Below, piece by piece: positions 1-9,406 of a DNA stretch of 64,000 nt (its first letter is position 1; each line of letters starts with the position of its first letter). This DNA is from Paraburkholderia translucens (GTDB lineage Bacteria; Pseudomonadota; Gammaproteobacteria; Burkholderiales; Burkholderiaceae): assembly GCF_020881035.1 (NCBI RefSeq), contig NZ_JAJITC010000019.1, forward strand, positions 44,660 to 108,659, given 5' to 3'. Below the pieces are notes generated by a model. It was given only the letters and a program-made list of their open reading frames with translations. It did no database searches and was not told the origin of the DNA. Position numbers and translations under genes: made by a program.

Positions 1-54
1 GATTCGCTGCAAGAGGAGTCTGTCGATGAAGCTCACCCGTCGCGAATTCATTAA
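1..54 (+). CDS. napD: NapD C-terminus (partial, probable)
   Basis: Frame 1 is open from the window edge to a TAA at 52-54 and encodes an acidic tail (DSLQEESVDEAHPSRIH). NapD is the cytoplasmic chaperone that binds the Tat signal of NapA; its gene usually lies just before napA and often overlaps it, and NapD proteins commonly end in acidic, poorly conserved residues. Here the frame overlaps the napA start by 29 bases. Only 17 residues are visible and none is diagnostic, so the call rests on position and composition. Confidence 0.5.
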   Translation, partial: DSLQEESVDEAHPSRIH

Positions 55-2509
55 GCAGACCGCAGCATCAGCGGCGGCAGCCGCCGCAGGTATCACGCTG
101 CCGGGTGGTGAGGTCCTCGCCGCAAACGATGACCTCAAATGGTCCAAGGCGCCGTGCCGGTTTTGTGGAACCGGCTGCGGTGTGCAGGTTGGCGTAAAGA
201 GCGGGAGGGTGGTGGCAACGCTCGCGGATCCGCAATCGGAAGTCAATCGCGGGCTGAACTGCGTGAAGGGTTATTTCCTCTCGAAGATCATGTACGGCCA
301 GGATCGGCTGACCACGCCGCTACTGCGCATGAAGGACGGCAAGTACGACAAGAATGGCGAATTCGCGCCGGTGTCCTGGGACCAGGCCTTCGACGTGATG
401 GCTGATCAGTGGAAGCAGGTGCTCAAGGACAACGGGCCGACAGCGGTCGGCATGTTCGGCTCCGGTCAGTGGACGATCTGGGAAGGGTACGCGGCCGTCA
501 AGCTGATGAAGGCAGGCTTTCGCAGCAACAACCTCGACCCGAATGCGCGTCACTGCATGGCCTCCGCGGTCGTGGGGTTCATGCGGACGTTCGGCATGGA
601 CGAGCCAATGGGCTGCTACGACGATATCGAGCAGACCGATGCGTTCGTGCTGTGGGGGTCGAACATGGCGGAGATGCACCCGGTGCTATGGACCCGGGTG
701 ACGGCGCGCCGGCTCAGTGCGCCGAAAACCAGAGTCGTGGTGCTCTCGACGTTCGAGCACCGCTCCTGCGAACTCGCCGACGAGACGATCATCTTCACGC
801 CGCAGGGTGACCTCGCGGTGCTCAACTACATCGCGAACTACATCATCAAGAACGGCAAGGTCAATCGTGACTTCGTCGACAAGCACACGGTGTTCAGGCA
901 AGGCAACACTGACATCGGTTACGGATTGCGCCCTGACCATCCGCTCGAGCAAGCCGCCACTAACGCCAAGGACCCCGGCGGCTCGAAGCTGATCACCTAT
1001 GACGAGTTTGCAAAGTTTGTCGCGAAGTACGACGCCGCTTACGTGACGAAAATCTCGGGCGTGCCGAAAGCGAAACTCGATCGGCTCGCCCGGTTGTATG
1101 CGGATCCCAACGTGAAGGTCGTGTCGTTCTGGACCATGGGCTTCAACCAGCACACGAGAGGCGTGTGGGCCAACAACATGATCTACAACCTGCACCTGCT
1201 CACTGGCAAGATTTCGACGCCCGGCAACAGTCCGTTTTCACTGACCGGTCAGCCGTCGGCATGCGGCACCGCGCGTGAAGTGGGCACGTTCTCGCATCGT
1301 CTGCCTGCCGACCTGGTGGTGACCAACCCGAAGCATCGCGAGGAGGCGGAGCGCATCTGGCTGCTGCCCCCCGGCACGATTCCGGAGAAACCCGGCTTTC
1401 ACGCGGTGCTGCAGAACCGGATGCTGCGCGACGGCAAGCTCAATGCCTACTGGGTGCAGGTCAACAACAACATGCAGGCCGCGGCGAACATGAACGAGGA
1501 GGGCTTGCCGGGGTATCGCAATCCCGCCAACTTCGTGGTCGTCTCGGAGGTGTATCCCACGGTGACGGCTGTCGCGGCGGACCTGATCCTGCCCACGTCG
1601 ATGTGGGTGGAGAAGGAGGGCGCATACGGCAACGCGGAGCGGCGCACGCAGTTCTGGCATCAGATGGTGGCGGCACCCGGCGGCGCGCGCTCGGACCTCT
1701 GGCAACTCGTGGAGTTTTCGAAGCGCTTCAAGGTCGAGGAGGTGTGGCCCGAGGAACTGCTGGCGAAGAAGCCGGAATACAAGGGCAAGACGCTCTATGA
1801 CATTCTGTATCGCAACGGGCAGGTCGACAAATTCGCGCTCAACGAGACCGACAGCAGCTTTCCTAATGACGAGGCGAAGGCGTTCGGCTTCTACATCCAG
1901 AAGGGATTGTTCGAGGAGTACGCGCAGTTCGGCCGCGGTCACGGCCACGATCTTGCGCCGTTCGACGACTACCACAAGGCGCGCGGCTTGCGCTGGCCGG
2001 TGGTGGATGGCAAGGAGACGCGGTGGCGCTACCGGGAAGGCACGGACCCCTACGTGAAGGCCGGCACCGGCTGGCAGTTCTACGGCAATCCCGACGGCCG
2101 CGCCGTTATTTTCGCGCTGCCTTTCGAACCGGCCGCCGAGGCGCCCGACAAGGACTATCCGTTCTGGCTCGTGACGGGCCGCGTGCTCGAGCATTGGCAT
2201 TCGGGCTCGATGACGCGTCGCGTGCCCGAGCTATTCCGCGCGTTTCCCAACGCGGTGTGTTTCATGCATCCCGACGACGCGAAAGCGCTCGGCGTGCGCC
2301 GCGGCGTCGAGGTCAAGGTGATGTCGAAGCGAGGCTACATCCGCACGCGCGTCGAGACACGCGGGCGCGACAGGCCGCCGCGCGGGCTTGTCTTCGTGCC
2401 GTGGTTCGATTCGAGCCAGTTGATCAACAAGGTCACCCTCGACGCCACCGATCCGATCTCCCTGCAAACCGACTTCAAGAAGTGCGCGGTCAGGATCGTC
2501 AGGGTCTAA
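26..2509 (+). CDS. napA: Periplasmic nitrate reductase catalytic subunit NapA
   Basis: Reduces nitrate to nitrite in the periplasm using a bis-MGD molybdenum cofactor and one [4Fe-4S] cluster. The 827-residue length is normal for NapA. The N-terminus carries a Tat signal (TRREFIK, residues 4-10, then an Ala-rich stretch). Cluster ligands are C44, C47, C51 and C79; the molybdenum ligand is C177 in RHCMAS. The C-terminal region (about 690-827) is the molydopterin-dinucleotide-binding fold. A GAGGAG ribosome site lies 8 bases before the ATG. It is followed by napB and napC, and no napG or napH is present, so electrons should arrive through NapC-NapB. Confidence 0.97.
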   Translation: MKLTRREFIKQTAASAAAAAAGITLPGGEVLAANDDLKWSKAPCRFCGTGCGVQVGVKSGRVVATLADPQSEVNRGLNCVKGYFLSKIMYGQDRLTTPLLRMKDGKYDKNGEFAPVSWDQAFDVMADQWKQVLKDNGPTAVGMFGSGQWTIWEGYAAVKLMKAGFRSNNLDPNARHCMASAVVGFMRTFGMDEPMGCYDDIEQTDAFVLWGSNMAEMHPVLWTRVTARRLSAPKTRVVVLSTFEHRSCELADETIIFTPQGDLAVLNYIANYIIKNGKVNRDFVDKHTVFRQGNTDIGYGLRPDHPLEQAATNAKDPGGSKLITYDEFAKFVAKYDAAYVTKISGVPKAKLDRLARLYADPNVKVVSFWTMGFNQHTRGVWANNMIYNLHLLTGKISTPGNSPFSLTGQPSACGTAREVGTFSHRLPADLVVTNPKHREEAERIWLLPPGTIPEKPGFHAVLQNRMLRDGKLNAYWVQVNNNMQAAANMNEEGLPGYRNPANFVVVSEVYPTVTAVAADLILPTSMWVEKEGAYGNAERRTQFWHQMVAAPGGARSDLWQLVEFSKRFKVEEVWPEELLAKKPEYKGKTLYDILYRNGQVDKFALNETDSSFPNDEAKAFGFYIQKGLFEEYAQFGRGHGHDLAPFDDYHKARGLRWPVVDGKETRWRYREGTDPYVKAGTGWQFYGNPDGRAVIFALPFEPAAEAPDKDYPFWLVTGRVLEHWHSGSMTRRVPELFRAFPNAVCFMHPDDAKALGVRRGVEVKVMSKRGYIRTRVETRGRDRPPRGLVFVPWFDSSQLINKVTLDATDPISLQTDFKKCAVRIVRV

Positions 2510-2521
2510 GCGGAGCACGCC

Positions 2522-3001
2522 ATGAGAAACTGGACTGCGCTCGTGATTGCCTCGCTCGTGGCATTGGCGGCCGGGGCGCAGCCCACGGTCCCGGACAAGG
2601 CGTTTCATGACCCGCTGCGAGGCACGACGCCGCTCAACGAGGAGCCTCGGCCGCCGCTGATGTCACCGACGGAAAACAGCGATGTGATTCGCGGGCGGGC
2701 CTACGCGCAGCAGCCGCCGACGATCCCGCACAAGATCGACGGCTATCAGCTCGACAGGAATGCGAACAAATGCATGGAATGTCACGCCGGCAGCCGCGCG
2801 GCGCAGAGCGGCGCGGTGCCGGTCGGCATCTCGCACTATACGAACCGTGCCGGCGAAACGCTCGGGCATCTCGCTCCGCGCCGCTATTTCTGCACGCAAT
2901 GCCATGTCCCCCAGGCTGACGCGAAGCCGCTGGTCGCCAATACTTTTACGGGGATCGAGGACATCAGGACGCAGGCTGCACCGCAGGCGCGGAAGAAATA
3001 G
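2522..3001 (+). CDS. napB: Nitrate reductase cytochrome c subunit NapB
   Basis: Dihaem c-type cytochrome that passes electrons from NapC to NapA in the periplasm. The 159-residue product starts with a Sec signal peptide (about residues 1-19, ending AAGA) and has exactly two haem-binding CxxCH motifs, CMECH (84-88) and CTQCH (124-128). The spacing and the conserved segment between them fit NapB. It starts 12 bases after napA stops and ends 9 bases before napC, so the three should be co-transcribed. Haem attachment would depend on a cytochrome c maturation system, which is encoded immediately downstream. Confidence 0.95.
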   Translation: MRNWTALVIASLVALAAGAQPTVPDKAFHDPLRGTTPLNEEPRPPLMSPTENSDVIRGRAYAQQPPTIPHKIDGYQLDRNANKCMECHAGSRAAQSGAVPVGISHYTNRAGETLGHLAPRRYFCTQCHVPQADAKPLVANTFTGIEDIRTQAAPQARKK

Positions 3002-3010
3002 GGGAGCCAC

Positions 3011-3625
3011 ATGCGCGACTTGTTCCGACGCTACTGGAGGACCATCACGCGGCCGAGCATGTATTTCAGCCTTGGCTTTCTGACGCTGGGCGGCTTTGTG
3101 GCGGGCGTGGTCTTCTGGGGCGCCTTCAACACGGCGATGGAATGGACCAATACGGAGGCGTTCTGCATCGGCTGTCATGAGATGCGCGACAACACCTACG
3201 CCGAGCTGAAAACGACGATTCACTACAGTAACCGCACGGGTGTGCACGCGAAGTGCTCCGACTGCCACGTGCCGCACGACTGGACCAACAAGATCGCGCG
3301 CAAGATGCAGGCGTCCAAGGAAGTGTGGGCCAAGGTATTCGGCACGGTCGGCACGCGCGAGAAGTTCGAGGCGAAGCGTTTGGACCTCGCCGAGCACGAA
3401 TGGGCCCGCTTCAAGGCGAACGATTCGCTGGAATGCCGCAACTGCCACTCGTTCGAGTACATGGATCTCACGCGGCAGAGTCCGCGTGCGCAGGAAGCGC
3501 ACACGCGCTACCTGGAGACGGGCCAGAAAACCTGTATCGACTGTCACAAGGGCATCGCGCACCGCTTGCCGAACATGGCGGCCGCGCAGGAAGGCGCTCA
3601 GGAGGGCAATGGGCAGAAGCAGTGA
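3011..3625 (+). CDS. napC: Membrane-anchored tetrahaem cytochrome NapC
   Basis: NapC/NirT-family quinol dehydrogenase that takes electrons from the membrane quinol pool and passes them to NapB. The 204-residue protein has one N-terminal membrane anchor (about residues 17-40) and four CxxCH haem sites: CIGCH (52-56), CSDCH (82-86), CRNCH (142-146) and CIDCH (175-179). A GGGGAG ribosome site precedes the ATG. It closes the napABC set; the next gene begins 43 bases later in the same direction. Confidence 0.95.
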   Translation: MRDLFRRYWRTITRPSMYFSLGFLTLGGFVAGVVFWGAFNTAMEWTNTEAFCIGCHEMRDNTYAELKTTIHYSNRTGVHAKCSDCHVPHDWTNKIARKMQASKEVWAKVFGTVGTREKFEAKRLDLAEHEWARFKANDSLECRNCHSFEYMDLTRQSPRAQEAHTRYLETGQKTCIDCHKGIAHRLPNMAAAQEGAQEGNGQKQ

Positions 3626-3668
3626 GCAACGCGGACATCACCCTGGGATTATCCGAACGGTTTCGTGC

Positions 3669-4316
3669 ATGTATTCCATAGAGCATCTTGCCGTCGAGCG
3701 CGGCGGCCGGACGATCGTGAGCGGCATCGACCTCAGCATCGAGGCTGGATCGGCGCTGCAGATCCACGGCGCGAACGGCAGCGGGAAAACGACGCTGCTC
3801 GGGGCGTTCGCGGGCCTTCTGCCACTCGTCCGCGGCAGGGTTTGCTGGCGCGGCGAGGATGTGCGCAGCGCGGCACGGCAATTCCGTCGCGAACTTGCCT
3901 TTGTCGGGCATTCGAACGGCGTCAGCGACGACCTGACCGTGCAGGAGAACCTCCGCTTTTCCGCGTTGCTTGGCGAGACCGGCGGGCATTCAGGCCGCAA
4001 TCGCGCAGCCCGTGCGCGCGAGGAGGAAGTGCTCGGGCAGGCGGGACTGCTTGCGCTGCGGCACACGCGTCTCCATCAGCTTTCGCAGGGCCAGCGCCGC
4101 CGGGTCGCGCTGGCGCGCCTGATGCTGGAGCGCAAGCCATTGTGGTTGCTCGACGAGCCGACCGACACGCTCGACGCGGACGCGACCCGCTGGCTCACCG
4201 CATGCCTCGACGCGCATCTGCGCGAGGGCGGCATCGTCGCGCTCACGACGCACCGACCGCTCGACAGCGGCCGTCACCGCACGCGCCACCTCTATCTTGG
4301 AGGGAACGGGCGATGA
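3669..4316 (+). CDS. ccmA: Haem exporter ATP-binding protein CcmA
   Basis: ATPase of the CcmABC(D) complex, which releases haem-loaded CcmE for cytochrome c assembly. The 215-residue ABC protein shows a Walker A (GANGSGKTT), a signature LSQGQRRR and a Walker B (LWLLDEPTD). The reading frame is open far upstream into napC, but homology begins at MYSIEHLAVERGG, so the ATG at 3669 is chosen although no strong ribosome site precedes it. It overlaps ccmB by 4 bases (ATGA), which suggests translational coupling. Confidence 0.93.
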   Translation: MYSIEHLAVERGGRTIVSGIDLSIEAGSALQIHGANGSGKTTLLGAFAGLLPLVRGRVCWRGEDVRSAARQFRRELAFVGHSNGVSDDLTVQENLRFSALLGETGGHSGRNRAARAREEEVLGQAGLLALRHTRLHQLSQGQRRRVALARLMLERKPLWLLDEPTDTLDADATRWLTACLDAHLREGGIVALTTHRPLDSGRHRTRHLYLGGNGR

Positions 4317-4981
4317 TCGACGTGATGCTCGGCATCGTCCGCCGCGAACTGATGTTGAGCTGGCGCAGACGCAGTGTGACGCTCGGCGCACTGATGTTTT
4401 TTGTCGTCGCCTCGAGCCTCTTTCCGCTTGCCATCGGTACCGATGCCGCAATGCTGCGGACGATCGCACCGGGCGTGCTGTGGGTGACTGCGCTGTTCGC
4501 CGCGCTGTTGTCGGCGGGGCAACTGTTCGGCAACGACTACGCGAGCGGCGCGCTCGAGCAGATGCTGCTTTCGCCGCTGCCGTTGCCGGCCATCGTGTTC
4601 GGCAAGATCGTCGCACATTGGCTGACGAGCGGGCTCGCGCTTGCGCTTCTGGCGCCGGTGGTCGCGCTTCAGTACGCGCTGGACGGGCGCGCGACGCTCT
4701 ATCTGATGACCACCTTGCTCGTCGGCACGCCGTTGCTGAGCCTGATCGGCGCGATGGGCGCCGCGCTCACGCTCGGCGTGCGCGGCGGCGGCGTCGTGCT
4801 GGCCCTGCTGGTGTTGCCTCTCTATGTGCCCGTGCTGATCTTCGGGGTTGGCGCGGCGGATCCGGCGGGGCTGCCGGGACGCATGCAGGCGAGCTTCTCG
4901 CTGCTCGGCGCGGCGCTGTGCGTAGGCGCCTGGGCTTGCCCGTGGGCGAGCGCGGCGGCGCTGCGCATTGCCATGGAGTGA
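4313..4981 (+). CDS. ccmB: Haem exporter permease CcmB
   Basis: Integral membrane component of the CcmABC(D) transporter-like complex. The 222-residue protein is very hydrophobic with about six predicted membrane spans and the N-terminal MLGIVRRELMLSWRR typical of CcmB. Its ATG overlaps the ccmA stop by 4 bases. The product ends 5 bases before ccmC. Known CcmB function is to work with CcmA in ATP-driven release of holo-CcmE from CcmC; direct haem export is no longer the favoured view. Confidence 0.92.
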   Translation: MIDVMLGIVRRELMLSWRRRSVTLGALMFFVVASSLFPLAIGTDAAMLRTIAPGVLWVTALFAALLSAGQLFGNDYASGALEQMLLSPLPLPAIVFGKIVAHWLTSGLALALLAPVVALQYALDGRATLYLMTTLLVGTPLLSLIGAMGAALTLGVRGGGVVLALLVLPLYVPVLIFGVGAADPAGLPGRMQASFSLLGAALCVGAWACPWASAAALRIAME

Positions 4982-4986
4982 CCCGC

Positions 4987-5730
4987 ATGAAGCGCGTGAA
5001 CTGGTTCCGGTATGCGTCGCCCATCGCATTCGAGCGTGTCGCGAAGCGGCTCGCGCCTGGGTTCGGCGCACTCGCTGTACTGCTGATGTGCGCGGGGCTC
5101 GTGACCGGGCTCGCGATTGCCCCCGCCGACGCGCGCCAGGGCGATGTCTACCGCATCATGTTCGTGCATGTTCCCGCGGCCTGGATGTCGATGTTCATCT
5201 ATGTCGTGATGGCCGGCTACTGCGCGCTCGGTCTCGTGCTGAACGCGCGGCTCCCGGCCATGATGGCCCAGGCGCTTGCGCCTACCGGTGCGCTTTTCAC
5301 GTTCCTCGCGCTCGTCTCGGGCGCGTTTTGGGGCAAGCCCGCTTGGGGCGCGTGGTGGGTCTGGGATGCGCGGCTCACCTCGGAGCTGATCCTGCTCTTC
5401 CTCTATGCGGGTTTCATGACGCTGCACGCGGCCATCGACGGCACGCGGCGCGCCGACCGTGCTTGCGCCGTGCTTGCGCTGATCGGCGTGGTCAATATCC
5501 CGGTGATCTTCTTTTCGGTGCAATGGTGGTACACGTTGCATCAGGGGCCGTCGCTCGGCTTCGGCAGTGGTATAGCGATGAGCGTCTCGATGGCGGGGGG
5601 CCTCCTCGTCATGACCGCGGGATTCTGGTGCTACACGATTGCGGTCGTGCTCGTGCGGGTGCGCGTCATCATGCGGGAGCGCGAGAGGGTGTCATCCTGG
5701 CAGGTCCACGTCGAGGAGCGTCCCGCATGA
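4987..5730 (+). CDS. ccmC: Haem lyase/handling protein CcmC
   Basis: Loads haem onto CcmE at the periplasmic face. The 247-residue protein has six hydrophobic segments and the tryptophan-rich haem-binding WWD motif (GAWWVWDARLTSE), flanked by membrane segments as in CcmC. It starts 5 bases after ccmB and overlaps ccmD by 4 bases. The long upstream extension of this frame lies inside ccmB and is not used. Confidence 0.94.
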   Translation: MKRVNWFRYASPIAFERVAKRLAPGFGALAVLLMCAGLVTGLAIAPADARQGDVYRIMFVHVPAAWMSMFIYVVMAGYCALGLVLNARLPAMMAQALAPTGALFTFLALVSGAFWGKPAWGAWWVWDARLTSELILLFLYAGFMTLHAAIDGTRRADRACAVLALIGVVNIPVIFFSVQWWYTLHQGPSLGFGSGIAMSVSMAGGLLVMTAGFWCYTIAVVLVRVRVIMRERERVSSWQVHVEERPA

Positions 5731-5876
5731 ACACCTTGACCGGCGTGCTGACCATGCTTGCGGCTACGCCCTATCTCGCGGCGGCGCTCGTCGTGACATT
5801 CGGCTTGCTTGGGTTCGAGGCGTGGATCGTGCGCGGCCAGTCGCGCTCGCGCGCCAATCGCGACGCAAAGCCATGA
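5727..5876 (+). CDS. ccmD: Small haem-maturation membrane protein CcmD
   Basis: A 49-residue protein with one membrane span (TPYLAAALVVTFGLLGFEAW) and a basic C-terminal tail, the usual size and layout of CcmD. CcmD stabilises the CcmC-CcmE interaction and helps release of holo-CcmE. Sequence conservation in this family is low; the assignment rests on size, topology and position between ccmC and ccmE, with 4-base overlaps on both sides. Confidence 0.85.
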   Translation: MNTLTGVLTMLAATPYLAAALVVTFGLLGFEAWIVRGQSRSRANRDAKP

Positions 5877-6361
5877 TGAAAGCGCGCCACCGCCGCCTTT
5901 CATGGCTCGCCGCCGGAGTCGGCAGCGCCGGACTTGCGTGCGCGCTCGTGTTGAACGCGCTGCGCGCCAACCTGATGTTCTTCGTGACGCCGAGCCAGGT
6001 CGCCTCGCACGAGGCGCCTGTTGCGCGCCGGTTCAGGCTCGGCGGGCTCGTCGAGCGCCACACGCTCAGGCGCGATGCTGACGGGCTGACCGTGCACTTC
6101 GTCGTGACCGATACGGCGTCGGCCGTAGCGGTGGTGTACCGCGGCACCCTGCCGGATCTCTTTCGCGAGGGCAGCGGCGTCGTCGCGCAGGGCGTACTCG
6201 GCGCCGACGGCCAGTTCCACGCCGACGAAGTCCTCGCGAAGCACGACGAAAAATACTCCCCGCCCGAGCTGAGCCGCGCGCTGCCCGAAACGGCGAATGC
6301 GCCCGCGCCCGCCGCCGTACGGGTCGCCACGAGCCTCACGAGCGCCGGGGCGCAGCGATGA
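5873..6361 (+). CDS. ccmE: Periplasmic haem chaperone CcmE
   Basis: Covalently binds haem and ferries it from CcmC to the CcmFHI ligation complex. The 162-residue protein has an N-terminal membrane anchor (about residues 9-30), a beta-barrel OB-fold domain and the haem-attachment motif KHDEKY with H124 as the covalent ligand and Y128 as axial ligand. Two adjacent ATGs (5873 and 5876) are possible; the first gives the 4-base overlap with ccmD. It overlaps ccmF by 4 bases. Confidence 0.95.
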   Translation: MMKARHRRLSWLAAGVGSAGLACALVLNALRANLMFFVTPSQVASHEAPVARRFRLGGLVERHTLRRDADGLTVHFVVTDTASAVAVVYRGTLPDLFREGSGVVAQGVLGADGQFHADEVLAKHDEKYSPPELSRALPETANAPAPAAVRVATSLTSAGAQR

Positions 6362-8400
6362 TTCCCGAGATCGGCCATTTCGCGCTGATCCTCGCCTTGC
6401 TGCTCGCGGTGACGACCGGCGTGCTGCCGCTGCTTGGCGCGCAACTCGGCCTGGCGGGCTGGATGCGCGTCGCATGGCCGGCGGCGCGCGCGCAGTTCGC
6501 TTTCGTCGCGCTCGCCTTCGGCGCGCTCGCGTGGTCGTTCTGGCGCAACGATTTTTCCGTCGTCTACGTGGTGGAGAACTCGAATTCGGCACTGCCCGGC
6601 GTCTACCGCCTGGCGGCCGTCTGGGGCGGCCACGAGGGCTCGCTGCTGCTGTGGGTGCTGTTGCTGACGCTCTGGATGGTCGCCGTGACCTGCTTCAGCC
6701 AGCAGTTGCCGGTGGAGCTGGTGGCCCGCGTGCTGGGCGTGATGAGCTGGATTGCCGTGGGCTTTCTGTCGTTCATGTTGTTCACGTCGAATCCGTTTGC
6801 GCGTCTGATGCCGCCGGCCATGGACGGCCGCGATCTGAACGCGCTGCTGCAGGATCCCGGCATGGTGATGCATCCGCCCATTCTTTACATGGGCTATGTC
6901 GGCTTTTCGGTCGCATTCGCGTTCGCCATCGCGGCGTTGCTGGCCGGGCGGCTCGATGCGGCCTGGGCACGCTGGTCGAGGCCGTGGACCACGGCGGCAT
7001 GGACGTTCCTCACGCTCGGCATCGCGCTGGGCAGCGGCTGGTCCTACTACGTGCTCGGCTGGGGCGGATGGTGGGCCTGGGACCCGGTGGAAAACGCGTC
7101 GTTCATGCCGTGGCTCGCGGGCACGGCGCTGATTCATTCGCTGGTGGTCACCGAACAGCGCGGCAGCTTTCGCAGCTGGAGCGCGCTGCTGGCGATTTGC
7201 GCGTTTTCGCTGAGCCTGCTCGGCACGTTTCTCGTGCGCTCGGGCGTGGTCACGTCTGTGCACGCGTTCGCCTCGGACCCCGCGCGCGGCATCTTCGTTC
7301 TCGCGTTTCTTGCCTTGATCACTGGCGGCGCGCTCCTGCTGTTCGCTTGGCGCGCACCGCAAATCGGCCTGGGCGCGGGCTTCGAGCCGGTATCGCGCGA
7401 GACGTTGCTGCTATCGAATAACCTGCTGCTGATGGTCGCGGCGGGATCCGTCTTGCTCGGCACGCTCTATCCGATGATCCTCGACGCGCTCGGCGCCGAC
7501 AAGATATCCGTGGGCGCGCCGTATTTCGATAGCGTGTTCGTGCCGCTGATGACGCCGGCCATCTTCCTGATGGGGCTCGGGCCGCTGGCGCGCTGGAGGT
7601 CGGCGCGCGTTCCCGATCTCGCCGTGCGCCTGCGCTGGGCGGCGCTCGTGAGCGTGCTCACGGCGCTCGTGCTGCCGTGGCTGCTGGGAAACTGGCGCCC
7701 GCTCGTGAGTCTCGGGGTGCTGCTCGCCGCCTGGACGCTCACGAGCGTTGCCGTGAGCGTTCGCGAGCGCCTGCGCGCCTTGCGCGGATCGATCTTCGCG
7801 CGCCTCGCCAGCGTGCCGCGCGCGACCTACGGCATGTGGCTCGCGCATGCCGGTGTCGGTGTTTTCATTGTCGGCGTCACGCTCGTGAAGGGTTACGAAA
7901 CCGAGCGCGACGTGCTGGTGCGGCCGGGCGAGAGCGTCACGATCGATGGCTACGTCTTTCGCTTCGAGGGTGCCGGGAGCGTCGCGGGGCCGAACTATCG
8001 GGCCACGCGCGCGACGCTCGTGGCGAGCCGCGGCGGCGAACCCGTTGCGACGCTCTTTCCCGAGAAGCGCGTGTTCGCCGTCCAGAACACGCCGATCACG
8101 CAGGCGGCGATCGACCGCGGCGTGCTGCGCGATCTCTACGTCGCGCTCGATCAGCCGGTCGGGACGAACGCCTGGTCGATTCGCATCCAGATCAAACCCT
8201 TCGTGCGCTGGATCTGGGGCGGCTGTCTGCTGATGGCGCTAGGCGGATTGCTTGCCGCCACCGATCGCCGTTACCGTCTGGTTCCCCGGCGTCGTACGCA
8301 AGAGACATCCGCCGCGACCGGCAGCGCCAAGCTGCCCGAGGTGATGGCTGCCGCGCGGGATGTGCCGGGCGCGGCACCGGCAGGAGAGCCGGGCAGATGA
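6358..8400 (+). CDS. ccmF: Cytochrome c haem lyase subunit CcmF
   Basis: Large membrane protein that takes haem from CcmE and ligates it to CxxCH sites of apocytochromes together with CcmH and CcmI. The 680-residue length and about 15 membrane segments fit CcmF. The WWD signature WWAWDPVENASFMPW is intact, and the conserved NNLLL and late periplasmic domain before the last span are present. It overlaps its neighbours by 4 bases on each side. Confidence 0.96.
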   Translation: MIPEIGHFALILALLLAVTTGVLPLLGAQLGLAGWMRVAWPAARAQFAFVALAFGALAWSFWRNDFSVVYVVENSNSALPGVYRLAAVWGGHEGSLLLWVLLLTLWMVAVTCFSQQLPVELVARVLGVMSWIAVGFLSFMLFTSNPFARLMPPAMDGRDLNALLQDPGMVMHPPILYMGYVGFSVAFAFAIAALLAGRLDAAWARWSRPWTTAAWTFLTLGIALGSGWSYYVLGWGGWWAWDPVENASFMPWLAGTALIHSLVVTEQRGSFRSWSALLAICAFSLSLLGTFLVRSGVVTSVHAFASDPARGIFVLAFLALITGGALLLFAWRAPQIGLGAGFEPVSRETLLLSNNLLLMVAAGSVLLGTLYPMILDALGADKISVGAPYFDSVFVPLMTPAIFLMGLGPLARWRSARVPDLAVRLRWAALVSVLTALVLPWLLGNWRPLVSLGVLLAAWTLTSVAVSVRERLRALRGSIFARLASVPRATYGMWLAHAGVGVFIVGVTLVKGYETERDVLVRPGESVTIDGYVFRFEGAGSVAGPNYRATRATLVASRGGEPVATLFPEKRVFAVQNTPITQAAIDRGVLRDLYVALDQPVGTNAWSIRIQIKPFVRWIWGGCLLMALGGLLAATDRRYRLVPRRRTQETSAATGSAKLPEVMAAARDVPGAAPAGEPGR

Positions 8401-8933
8401 AGCGCTTTCTGATTCCGCTCGCGGTGTTCGCCGCGCTTCTGGCCGTGCTGCTGGTCGGGCTGCGGCACGATCCGCGCAGGCTGCCCTCGGCATTGATCGG
8501 CAAGCCCGCGCCCGAATTCGATCTGCCGAAACTGAACGAGCCGCAACAGCGCCTGTCCACGCGAGCGCTGCGCGGCGAGGTCTGGATACTGAACGTGTGG
8601 GCGTCATGGTGCGAGTCGTGCCGCGAGGAGCAGGCGCCGCTTGTCGAGCTATCGCGCCGGCACGTCGCGCCCGTGTTCGGGTTGAACTACAAGGACGACC
8701 GGGCGAGCGCGCTGCAATGGCTCGCGCAGGCGGGTGATCCTTATACATCGTCGATCGTCGACCGCACGGGACAAACCGCGATCGACTACGGCGTGTACGG
8801 GGTCCCGGAGACGTTCGTGGTCGACCGCGCCGGCATCGTGCGCTACCGCGAAGCGGGCCCGCTCACGCGCGCGCGCATCGACAGCGTGATTCTGCCGCTC
8901 GTGCGCAAGCTGCAAAACGAGGATGGATCATGA
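8397..8933 (+). CDS. ccmG: Thiol:disulfide interchange protein CcmG/DsbE
   Basis: Membrane-tethered thioredoxin-fold reductase that keeps apocytochrome CxxCH cysteines reduced before haem attachment. The 178-residue protein has one N-terminal membrane anchor (about residues 4-22) and the active site WCESC with C72 and C75. The cis-proline loop (GVPETFVVDR) and the family motif GLNYKDD are visible. The start chosen overlaps ccmF by 4 bases; a long upstream open frame is a shadow of ccmF. Confidence 0.94.
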   Translation: MKRFLIPLAVFAALLAVLLVGLRHDPRRLPSALIGKPAPEFDLPKLNEPQQRLSTRALRGEVWILNVWASWCESCREEQAPLVELSRRHVAPVFGLNYKDDRASALQWLAQAGDPYTSSIVDRTGQTAIDYGVYGVPETFVVDRAGIVRYREAGPLTRARIDSVILPLVRKLQNEDGS

Positions 8934-9406
8934 GCCGCCGCGCGTGCATGCCGGCCGTGTGTCTGGTGGTCACGATGACGCTGGCACCCCTGTGCGTGAT
9001 GGCGGCATCGGGCGAATCAGGCGTCGACGCGCGCCTGCGGCAGCTGAATGAGAGCTTTCGCTGCGTCGTGTGCCAGAACCAGAGTCTCGCGGACTCGAAC
9101 GCCGAACTCGCCGCCGACCTGCGCGCACGGATTCGGGATCAGGTTCGAGGCGGGGCAACCGACGAGCAGATCAGGGCCTACATGGTGCGCCGCTATGGAG
9201 ACTTCGTGCTGTACCGGCCGCCGCTGAAGCCCGCGACCTGGGCGCTTTGGCTGGGTCCGTTCGCGGTGCTCTTGGCCGGGGCGTTCGCGATGTGGCGCAG
9301 TGTCGCGGCTCGGCGCGACCTGAATATTCCCGCGCTCAACGCCGACGAACGCGCGCGTGCCGTGGCCTTGCGCGGAGACGAGGACGGGGAGGGCGCAGCA
9401 CGATGA
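8930..9406 (+). CDS. ccmH: Cytochrome c maturation protein CcmH
   Basis: Membrane-anchored thiol oxidoreductase that presents apocytochrome to CcmF. The 158-residue protein has a signal sequence (residues 1-26), the conserved FRCVVCQNQ motif with C45 and C48, a three-helix domain and a C-terminal membrane span (TWALWLGPFAVLLAGAFAMW). It corresponds to the N-terminal half of the longer E. coli CcmH; the TPR half is the separate next gene, ccmI. Both junctions are 4-base overlaps. Confidence 0.94.
   Translation: MSRRACMPAVCLVVTMTLAPLCVMAASGESGVDARLRQLNESFRCVVCQNQSLADSNAELAADLRARIRDQVRGGATDEQIRAYMVRRYGDFVLYRPPLKPATWALWLGPFAVLLAGAFAMWRSVAARRDLNIPALNADERARAVALRGDEDGEGAAR

Noticed and set aside
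3240..3668. N-terminal extension of CcmA through napC
   Set aside because: The extension is the napC sequence in another frame and is Arg/Thr-rich; ABC-transporter homology starts at 3669.
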